From positions 22,666,470-22,730,469 of the forward strand of contig CM076650.1 of NCBI GenBank assembly GCA_038496675.1: 64,000 nt of DNA. Reading direction: 5' to 3'. The notes under the pieces are model-generated. The model worked only from the letters and a program-made list of their open reading frames with translations. It was not told where the DNA came from and made no database searches. This DNA comes from Rachycentron canadum. Lineage: Eukaryota > Chordata > Actinopteri > Carangiformes > Rachycentridae. The position numbers and the translations under genes were made by a program. Below are positions 49,836-59,200 of the stretch, piece after piece. Each line of letters starts with the position of its first letter. Positions within the stretch are counted from its first letter, which is position 1.

Positions 49836-51188
49836 TCAGAAAGAGCGTTTCCAAGACTTACAGAGGATCTTCTGGAAGGCTCTACGAAAGTCCTGGTTAA
49901 AGATGGTATAGATGACCGGGTTTAGAGAACTGTTACAGTAGCCAATCCAGAAAAAGAATTTGAACAGCGTCTCTGGGATCTGGCAAGGCTCCCGGCAGAT
50001 TCCATATAGGCTGTAGGAGAAGAAGAAGGGGAACCAGCACACAACGAATACACCCATGACGACGGCGAGGACAAAGGTGAAGCGTTTCTCCCGAGCAGCA
50101 GAGACTTTCTTCCGATTGACCGTGCTCCGGCGTTTTCGACGAGATGAGAACAGCTCCATGGACTTGGAACTGGCGCGCGACTTCCTGCTGGAGAATTTTG
50201 AGGCGGAGCTGCTCTTCCGGCTGGACTTCCTGTCTTTTCTGTTGTCGTGGTGATGTCTGGAGGAAATTGAACTTTTCTTAGGTTTCTCGTCTGATGAGCT
50301 GCTGTCGTCAAAGTCGTCATCGTGGTCTGTCAGTGCATGTTTCGGCTCGTTCGGCAGAGGGGATTGAACTGCCTGTGCCTGGCAGTGCCCATTCTCACGT
50401 TCCTGGTCTTTCATGCTCCCGCCCCTGTTGGACTTCAGTGACCCGCCTCTGCCTGGTTCAGCCTGGTCCATCCCATTCTCCAGTGGGGAGTCCACATCCC
50501 TCTTCTTCTCTGACATTGTTCTGGTCCTGGTCTTTGCCACCTGGTAGATCCGGATATATACCAGGATCATGATAACACAGGGGGCAAAGAATGACCCAAT
50601 GCTGGAGTAGAGGATATACCAGGTCTCATCATTCAGGATACACTGGGGACTGGCCTCATTGCTGCTCCTGTCCATTGATATGAGAGGTGGAAAGGAGATG
50701 ACGGCTGAGATCAACCACACCACCACAATCATCCCTTTAACTCTTTTAGGTGTTCTCTTTAAGTTATACTCTACAGCCTGGGTCACCGACCAGTACCTGT
50801 CCAGACTAATTGCGCAAAGGTGAACAATAGAGGAGGTGCAGAACAAAACGTCCAGGGCCAAGTAGATGTCACACCATATTTTGCCGAAAAACCAATAGCC
50901 CATGAGTTCATTTGCCAGGGAAAAGGGCATGACTAGGGTGGCCACCAGTATGTCGGCACTGGCCAGGGAGACGAGGAAAAGGTTCTGTGGTGGCTTCAGG
51001 GCTCTGCTCGTTAAAACGGCGATAACAACCAAGACGTTCCCGACTATTGTAAACAAAATCAGAAAGCTGACCAGTCCAGCCAGACCCCAGATAGCGAGCT
51101 GGGTGTACTGGCTCTGAGAAGTAGAATTAGAGGAGGTATTTTCTGCCAGTATCCCGTCCTCCACGCTGGACATATTAATAAAATCCAT
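49836..51188 (-). CDS. adra2c: Alpha-2C adrenergic receptor
   Basis: Class A G-protein-coupled receptor for noradrenaline/adrenaline at the plasma membrane, coupling to Gi/o as a presynaptic autoreceptor (family knowledge). One uninterrupted exon encodes 450 aa; human ADRA2C is of similar length and also intronless. Visible: N-glycosylation sequons at N5, N17, N21; GN51 in TM1; D79 (2.50); amine-binding D113 (3.32); DRY 130-132; disulphide pair C106/C183; TM5 serines S195, S196, S199; a basic, Ser-rich ICL3 (about 218-366) with an acidic DDSSSSDE cluster at 294-301; CWFP 384-387; NPVIY 423-427; a cysteine (C443) in the tail. Subtype 2C, not 2A/2B/2D, follows from VTQAVEYNLKRTPKRVK, LNDETWYIL, ENGHC, SRASSKSMELF and GICREPCQIP. 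The start is the ATG in CAAAATGG (A at -3, G at +4); reading further upstream in frame yields only non-ATG codons before a stop. Confidence 0.96.
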   Translation of the reverse strand: MDFINMSSVEDGILAENTSSNSTSQSQYTQLAIWGLAGLVSFLILFTIVGNVLVVIAVLTSRALKPPQNLFLVSLASADILVATLVMPFSLANELMGYWFFGKIWCDIYLALDVLFCTSSIVHLCAISLDRYWSVTQAVEYNLKRTPKRVKGMIVVVWLISAVISFPPLISMDRSSNEASPQCILNDETWYILYSSIGSFFAPCVIMILVYIRIYQVAKTRTRTMSEKKRDVDSPLENGMDQAEPGRGGSLKSNRGGSMKDQERENGHCQAQAVQSPLPNEPKHALTDHDDDFDDSSSSDEKPKKSSISSRHHHDNRKDRKSSRKSSSASKFSSRKSRASSKSMELFSSRRKRRSTVNRKKVSAAREKRFTFVLAVVMGVFVVCWFPFFFSYSLYGICREPCQIPETLFKFFFWIGYCNSSLNPVIYTIFNQDFRRAFQKILCKSWKRSF

Positions 51189-51510
51189 TTTGAGTTTTTT
51201 TCTAGTCAATGTGTGACTTTTAAAAAATTATACAGTGTCGAAATAATGTGTAGAAATATCCCACCAGGACTTCAGCGCATATTTCACAGAAATCTACATC
51301 AATTGGCATTTTACATCTGTCCTCACCTGCGTTATTCCACATCTTGGATGCAAGTCTGTCCTTAGGAAAAAAAAAAAGAGAGAGACAGACCGAGAGAGAT
51401 AGAGGTCGCAGTATGCAAAGTCTTTTAAGTCCTTATTCCAGAAACGTGCAGGCTGCAGAATTTCCATGGTTATGGAGCAGGGTCCCTCCTCATCGCGTCC
51501 TCTCCCATCC
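51189..51510 (-). promoter_or_regulatory. adra2c leader with a dense set of upstream ORFs
   Basis: On the minus strand six or more ATGs precede the start codon. ATG 51508 opens a 12-codon uORF ending at 51470. Two bases later ATG 51467, in an optimal ACCATGG context and in frame with the receptor, opens 57 codons ending at TAG 51296-51294. ATG 51342 opens 40 codons ending at 51220. ATG-TAA at 51316-51311 is a bare start-stop, and ATG-CGC-TGA at 51280-51272 is a two-residue uORF. Whether all lie in the mRNA depends on the unknown transcription start; a CAG|GTGAGG donor-like site at about 51329-51321 could also remove some. Confidence 0.5.
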
Positions 51511-52030
51511 CGACTGCGCCCGCGTCTCTCCACCTCCGCCTCCCCGTTGTGTCCTGAGAGAGGTTTGTAACAACCACGTGTCTTTTTTTTTTTTTTTTTT
51601 TTTACATCAGAAAAAACTAGCAAGTGCCCCCTCCGCCCTGGCGAGGAGATGGAAGCGATTAGGGGAGGAGCAGAGATGGAGCCGGTGAAATGAGCAGAAT
51701 ATTGCGGTGAACTTTATTTGAGGCTGCAGCCCGGAGGAGTGAGTCCGGGGAGAGATGCAGCTGCCGCCGCCGCCGAGGAGCCGCGGCTCAGCTCACTGAC
51801 TGACAGTCACAAATCGGACAGTTCATCTTTGCTTATTTGCCTTTTTGTAGTCTATGGCGGTATTGAGAGCGAGCCGCCGTGTATCTGAGTAGAGTGATGG
51901 AGGTCACTGTCAGAGCGCACAGACTGACCGGCGGAGACCCGCACCAGGGAGAGCTCTGCCCCTCTGTGCGCACACTGGAGGTCAGTGTTGTAACAGCCTG
52001 CCCCGGAGGGAGAAACAGGAGAACACACGC
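51440..52030 (-). promoter_or_regulatory. GC-rich 5' flank / probable promoter of adra2c
   Basis: GC and CpG content rise sharply upstream of the receptor, including a CCGCCGCCGCCG run at about 51765-51780 and CpGs at 51494-51545 and 51866-51975, in contrast to AT-rich flanks. No TATA box is evident on the minus strand. A T-run on the plus strand (51583-51603) gives an A-run in the putative leader. Promoter role is inferred from composition and position. Confidence 0.45.
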
Positions 52031-55000
52031 ACCATACACATGAGCAGCATTAAGCTCTATGCAACATTTACACAGCCATCGGGTAAATAGATGTTCCAGT
52101 ATGTATTGATTAACTTAAGCCCTATGGGGTAAACATGGAAAGAGCTCGTATGACCTTACATTGGAAACTTCTATCATTTTCCCGCTCTCTCCTCCCCTTA
52201 ATAGTTTTTGTGTTTGTGTTGTGGTAACTGTGTTGATAAGAAGATTACAGGATTACACGGTGTAGTTGTCATATTGTGATGGAGCTGAGAAGTACTCTGC
52301 TTTTTGGGGATATCAAAGGCACTAAATCATCTGCATGGAAAGCAGTGGGTTCATCCCTGAATGGGCTTTAACAGAGGAAACAAAGCACTGAATCTACCAT
52401 GACAGTGACTTCCAGGTTATCTTGTCTGGAGTTTTTTTTTATTCATTTGTCTTCATTTCCCCACAAGGACACACTACATCCACACTTGCCACAGAAGTGA
52501 CCAGAACACCCTCTGACTGTCTTTCTTCTGTTTCCTTCAACCCTCTACCCGCTGCTCTCAACGTGCCATTCGCTCTCTCTGTCTTTCTCCCACATATTCT
52601 TAAGGCTATTGAGCAGACAGTGCAGCAGCAGTAACCAACTGCCAAGGTTGTTAAATTAAATTAAATTCAAGATCACATCAGTGAAGCCAATCCAAAAAAG
52701 GCTGTGTGAAAAGTTTTATATTTTCCTTTTTGCCCTCTGCTCTGCTCTGCTCTGCTCTGTTATCCCATCTGATCTAGAAGGTGCTGCCACCTGGAGAAGC
52801 CCTGTCTCCCCTTTAGTGTACAGCCTGGTATTAAGTTCCTGGACCAGTGCGTTTATTGACCATGTCTCCCAGCTAAGTACCTGCCATTAATCACTGAGGG
52901 CTCAGCCACACTGAATTAAAGAGCAGCCACAAATGCTCAAGTCCAAATTGATCCTCATCAAGGCTGTGAGGTGGAATGACGAGGGCTCAGGGGGTTGTGG
53001 TCCATCTGCCTGCACAAGAATCACAGTGAGGATGGTGAACTTTATCTAAATTGTCCCCCCACCGATCCCCAAAACATCCTGCCCCCTCTCATGCTGCCTG
53101 TTTAAATTGAAAAGGCTAGAGTGATGGTGTGAGTCTGTGTGGATGCACTCTAAGCTGATTTTGAACAGACAGACAAGCCTTATTATGACCATTAAGTTGT
53201 GTCCCAGGGCCACAGCTCTGTCCATATAATTGGGGCACCAGTGAGCAATCACCGCTATTACCAAGCTCTTTTTCCGTTTCCAACACTGTTTTGTGCTCTG
53301 AGGAAGTATGTTGACTCTTCCTACCACTCTACTGGCTAGTGGTGTTGATTACTTTTATCTCCTTGGATCAAGTCCTTGTGCTTTTTCACCCATTTCAAAG
53401 CAGTGACTTAGTAAATTGTTATTCCTTTTGTGCTGTTTTATTCTGCTGTTATTTTGACTCTAATCACTATAGTTGTACAAAGTGTGGCTCTTGGTTGCAT
53501 GTTTGTTGTTTCAGGGTGGTTTCTGGTTTGCACTGTTGTTGAAAGGGCCCACTGCAGCATTCATGGGCTTGAGGAGGAGGTGCCCAGAACTATCTATCAA
53601 CGAGGGAAAAAGAGAAGCAAGATTAGCCTAATAAGATTCACCTAAGAAAACTTCAAAAACACCTGATGTGTTCTCACAAGGTTAACATGCCCAGCCTTTA
53701 ATGGCCCACTGAAATCCAATACAGTGACCACTCCAGTTATTGCACTTCATCACACAATCAGCCCCTTATAATAGCCAAAAGACATAGTGTCAGGGACTTC
53801 TACTTCCTACTCATGAACTTCTATCATCTATCTTTAACTGTTGCACATGAATGTACGACAACTGAATACATTACTGAATACATTAAGTCAGCCCCATGCT
53901 AACAAAGGCTAATTCCCTTAAGAAATCAAAGCTGCTCTGTAATGAGAGGCATTCCTAATTGTCCAACCCTCCCTCATGTGCAGTGGTTTCCATATGGGCC
54001 CCTTGTATAAAGGAAGGTATGGTACCAGCTGCTGACAGTGATAAATGACAGTGCTACCTGGGCAGGCAACTACAGAGCCTAGAACAAATAGTTCAGCGAA
54101 GCAACATCCAGCCCAGGGGAGTTTCTCTCTTGGTAGCATCACCTCACAGAACAGGGTCTGCTTCTTATCTAGTAGCTCGCCTCTCTTACAGGGAAACAGT
54201 AGAACAAGATCATTGGAATGGTTGATCAGGATTTTTTGGATTGCTTTTAAATTGAGGATTTTTTTTAGCTATGTAATATATTTACTATACTAAATGATAA
54301 AATGACCATGACACATCAGAGATTAAGGAAATATGCTAAATTTAAATACCAACTTCTTTGAGAACAGCAGCCAATATGTTTGCCTTCAAAATTTTGATTA
54401 CAGAGCAGAGTGTATCTCACCGCCTCAGAAGATTCAAAGATTTTAGAAGAATTTCAAATGAAGCCTAGTTTCTGTGTTTCTGTGCACAGGCAGCTCTGTT
54501 ATAACTTAGGTGCAGTGTGTGATTGATATACATGGATGAGCTCCACATCTGTTGCCTGCAAAGCAAAGAAGTTATTAGATTCAGATTAGATTAATCACAA
54601 AAGGATAGTGTAATACGTTTTTCTAAGATAGAAAAAATATGTAGGTTATGTTTATGAGTGCTTCAGGATAGATTGATATGTTTATTTATGTAGCTGTTTG
54701 AAAGTGTGCATTGTCATATTGATAATGTAGTTTTTTAATCATAATTATGAATTATAAAATAAATAACTATCTTAACCTTCCGCCCAATATCTAAGTGAAT
54801 GGGTGGAATATTAGCACGATCAATGAGCTAATTATGGCCTTTATGCCTATATTGGTTATTGTATGATATAGATTATAATATAGCCTTATAGTTAGCAATA
54901 TACACGTAATCAAACAATAGATTACAATAGACTAGAACAGAGTGATTCCACTCACTCTCTGTAGTCAGCTGCTTGGACATGGGCCTGCAGTGTGCCGTGC

Positions 55001-56014
55001 AAGATCAGGCGTCTCTCCATTGGCCACTGAAAGACAGGGACAGAGCTGACCCATCAATATTCTGTCTCCCATTCAGCAATATATCGACAGCCATTTTCTT
55101 TATTATGATAGCCACAGTGAGAGAGAGAGAAACAAGAAAGAAAGACAAAGAGAGAGAGGATTAGCTAATCATGTGTTGAGAAGGTATGAAATTGTGTTGT
55201 CTGTACTGTGAACACTCTCACTGTCATCTTGTTTTGCTGAGTGAGGATGTAGCCTGAGGTCTGCGGCTCCACATTTGGAATCCAAATAGCTCTATGTACA
55301 TATGGTTGATTATGATATATTCTTTTTAGCTATCAGCATCCAAGCACCTCCACCCCTAGTGAGAGACAGTGGAGGAAGCATTGCTTTATGGCCCCAGTAT
55401 TGGATTTTTCCTAACTCGTGGCTTGAATCCATATTTATTTATCCATATTTATTTTTAGCCCACATTGTGAAATGTATACCCTAATACGAACAAGTACAGA
55501 GGGATGCAAATGACACAAAGGAGGATGATATAAGTCTCAAGTTCTTGTCTGTAAACAAGTTCTGTGTCTAAACTGAGATGAGCTTTCACATATAGAATTG
55601 ATATTTTGGAAAACGTAGACGTCTCTGAAGCACTAGAGAAAAGGTAAATGTTGTCTGTCACTGAACATGACACAGTGGAATAGCTCCAATTCACTCCAAT
55701 TCTGATGCTGTATAATACTTTTTCAATTACTGTTCATTTACTTGTATGAATGAATGTAGATGTGCCTGATTCCTAACATTTTCTAATCTTAAATTTGACA
55801 GTATCAATTGAGGAGCAGATGATGAGGAAGAAGTGGAAACTGAAGTTGATGACTATGAGGAGCATGTTCCTTGTCTTTGTATACAATATGTCACAACTTG
55901 ACTCTTGTAGCTATTACTTCATGTTCCTCTGCTCTACCAAACCACCAACTATGTGCATGATGCAACAACAAAGTAAAGCCAATGCTGAAATGCGTTAAAT
56001 CTGCCTTCTGTCTA
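52031..56014. other. Non-coding stretch upstream of adra2c
   Basis: No gene is supported. A short (CTCTG)n run lies at 52736-52759 and a GA-rich patch at 55120-55160. Distal enhancers of adra2c could lie here, but nothing specific is visible. Confidence 0.45.
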
Positions 56015-56460
56015 ATGATCATCAGGGGGCGATGCCACTCGTTGTACGAACTCTGTTTGTATAAAAATCTATGGGAAATGGCCCTACTTCTCACTTTATT
56101 AGCTCAGTAAACATTTTCCAAATGAGTTTATGGTCTCAGTCTCTAGTTTCAAGTCTTCTTCAATACAACATGTTCATTTTTTAAATTATAGTTCCATTTA
56201 AAGGAAAATAGACCATAAAGCAGGGTATGCATTAGGGCATGGCTAGGTCAGATCCACCGCTCACTCAGCCCCACCTTTCTCCTATGGTTTCCTCTGGTTT
56301 CAAAAAAGCCAAGATGGCGACAGCCAATTTACTCAAGGCTTAAAAATAGCAGGTCGCACACAAATGGGTGACGTCACAGTGGGTTGCCACTTGCAATGTA
56401 CACACTCCATCCATGACCAAAACGACTCTCCATTACCCCGTTTTCAAGAGGTGAAAGGGC
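56015..56460. repeat. Acanthomorph-type dispersed repeat (unclassified)
   Basis: The segment is recognised from memory as a repeat found many times in acanthomorph genomes, through CAGGGGGCGATGCCACT, AAAATCTATGGGAAATGGCC, TTCAAGTCTTCTTCAATAC, TAGACCATAAAGCAGGGTAT, GCTCACTCAGCCCCACC and AAAGCCAAGATGGCGACAG. It carries GGGTGACGTCAC, a CRE-like palindrome at about 56367-56378, and AAGATGGCG, a YY1-like site. It has no coding potential. Confidence 0.6.
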
Positions 56461-58724
56461 AGTAAAATGAATTTGAGCTTGGGATGCTTAGCAGCTCAAC
56501 CAACATGGTAGCTTGTTAATGTGATAATTTATGTATATAAATCAAGTCCTAACAGGATGGATGGATTGAGGGCTGTATGTGTCACCTTGGATTGACAGAT
56601 AAGCCAATAATTGAAGCAAATGAAACGGTTCATGACATCTTTAACATAGAGCCTCCATCAATTGATCCTAATCGCAAAACATCAATCACCTAAAATCACT
56701 TATTTAAGCAGCGAGCAACATCTCTCCTGCTGCCATACAGGTGTGATGTCACTCATATGGACTGCCATTGCCTTTTTCTCCCTCCCTGAGGTCTCCATCA
56801 CTTCCAGGGGACCAATGAGCATCATGGAATAGGTGAATAATTGAATCTATGCTATGTGGAAACCCACTTGCAGGTCTCAGGTCTCAAACAACTACTCCAA
56901 AATCATTCTGCTTTTCAAATGTAAGAGGATGAAAATGGTGGATGGTGGATGGTTACTACACTATCCAAGATATCTATAGTGTGGTTGTCATAAAGGAGAG
57001 CTGGAGTGAGAAAAGGGCAGACTTTTTTTGGTTGTTGTTCACTAGAACCTCAGTAGTATGTTGATATGTTAATTCAGTGTTAAGTGAAAACTGATAAACT
57101 TTGTTATTATTTATTTGCATAGCAGATGGAAGAATAGACAGCCTGGATACTGGGAAACTGGAAAATTCTCTCTATCACCATCATAGACAAAAGAGAAACA
57201 TTGAGAAATTTATCATTATGGATTAAAGCATGTTTGTGATGTATTGACTGGATGAACTTATGACTGAGCTGCAGATCTGTGGCATGGGGCAGAGAACTGG
57301 GCCAAATTCAATGCAGAGAGATAACCTTCCATAACCTGAGATCTTTCTATACATCCTTTACAGGTAGCAGAGATCAAAGGTCAGTCCGTTCTAATGCACT
57401 GGCTGAAGAACATTGTTACCCACTGCAAAACAGCCGAGTCATCTCATGAGTTATTTTTTTATGCTGTCACTCTTTGGACTCTAATGGCGCACACACACAC
57501 ACACACACACACAAAATAGTTTGGATGAAAGCTTACTTTACTCTGATGTAGTCACAACTTTTTTCCCAACATTCTAAATATAGTGAACATGTCAAACTTC
57601 CTCATAGTGTTTCAAACATGAAATTTAAACTTTAAACAACCTCCATGAAGTTAATAATAATAATAATAATAATCTTAAGTAATTTGTGTGTTTGTGTAGG
57701 ATCATTGACTATATATAGCTAAATGAAAGGAATCAATGAATGTTTGACTATGAATGCATTTTTTCACAGACTGACAGCTCACATACTGATGTGTGCCAGG
57801 AAGCCTGCCGTGTTTGGTCCGCCTGCATTTGACACCAGAGGTCTGCTCTCAACCCCTGACTATACCCCCCACCAACCAGGCAGGATGAAACCTGATGCAA
57901 GTGAACAGTAAGTTTCTTTTCAGGTTTCTCTTCTTCAAGAAAAGGACAGGATATGACTGGAGAGCAGGAAAGAGACCTCCTCTCTTCTCTTCTCTCCTCT
58001 CCTCTGAGGAGACTTGTCCTATGAGCATGTGCATCAAGTAAGCTGTCTGCTGAGCTGTCAAATAATCAGTGGTTTTGTCAAGTGGTTTTGAGAGGAATGC
58101 AGTACTCTGAGACACCCCCTCTATGTATCTGACAGGGAGTAAGGATTGTCCCACTAGATGGGAACATTGCATTGGAGGAGATTCTGTTGGCTTAACTGTT
58201 AGTACATAATCACAAACAGTCTTCTTCCTCTTCTTTTGTATCAAGGATGAGCAAAGCAGTGGTAGTGTTTTTAAAATATGACCCTTAGGTTCATTATCTC
58301 ATATGAAGTGACATTTTTATCAGGGGTATTTTTTGTGCAGGTAGCCCAGCTGTAAGTTCCCTCAAGAAATTGTTAGAGAGCAAACTCGTGTCCGCTGATG
58401 TGATGGAGTGAGCCACTCCACTCGTGCTGGTGCTTTGGTGGGAGATTCACCTGCGCTGGTATGGTGGCTAACGTGCCTGCGGCCAGTCAGTTAGTCTTTG
58501 CCACCAGTTCACATTCTGAGAATAAGGATTTTCATAGGAAGGAACAGGAGTCAGGCTTTTGTGGGTGAACAATTACTTTGGAGACACTGACAAACTCATC
58601 AGATCATACTAAAAAAGTGGTTGGCTTTGACTTCTTTGATAGAGAGAAACATTTTGCCTCAGAAAGCATATTACAACTCTGAGAAAAGAAGCAAAGGATA
58701 AAACTGCTAAAAAGACTAAAAAGT
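56461..58724. other. Non-coding stretch
   Basis: No gene is supported. Simple repeats are (CA)n at 57489-57513 and (TAA)n at 57652-57672. Confidence 0.5.
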
Positions 58725-59200
58725 AGATCTCTGTGAGTACAACTGTTCTGTCTAAAGTAGTGAAGGGTTGGCTATTGACTGTCAGGGCAAAAATAGGGAG
58801 CTCTGAGATCAGTTTTGTTAACATATGCCTTAAATCAAAGATCAGAAAGAGTAGGACTTTGTTTTTGGGCTCTTCCTGTGCAGATTTAGGGTTCAGCTCG
58901 TTGGTCTGTGTCTATTTGTCTGCATCCTTTGAATTCAATTTTCTTCCTACAGTTTCCACTTATGCAGATGATGTTTATGTTTTTGTCTCTAGTCAGGGGG
59001 TGTTCACAGTTTTCAGGTTACCCTGTCATTGTATCATTAGACTTCATCTGCCCAGGAGAGAGAGAGTGAGTTAAAAGTGAAGCTGTCTCTGTGGGACAGT
59101 GGAGGAATAAGGCAGTGCACAGTCTGCCTGGGAAGCTTGAGTGATGGATGAAACAGTGGAAAAAGTATTTTTGGGCTCTGGGGGCTTCATGTAAATTTTT
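58725..59200 (+). mobile_element. Tx1/L1-like LINE fragment with YADD motif
   Basis: An open frame at 58733-59074 joins two pieces that are far apart in an intact element: VVKGWLLTVRAKIGSSEISF, which resembles the part of the APE endonuclease before the FxNVYAP box of Tx1-like LINEs, and TYADDVYVFVSSQG (YADD at 58961-58972), which resembles the reverse transcriptase catalytic box. The hundreds of residues between them are missing, so the copy has an internal deletion. Weaker traces may continue to about 59520. Assignment rests on motif recognition only. Confidence 0.5.

Noticed and set aside
49856..49861. GTAAGT splice-donor-like site near the end of adra2c
   Set aside because: Alpha-2 receptor coding regions are intronless and the frame ends a few codons later in a tail of normal length.
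51189..51209. Seven-codon upstream extension of adra2c beginning at a TTG
   Set aside because: A TTG start is not expected in a vertebrate gene; the ATG at 51188 has a strong context and gives a protein of normal family length.
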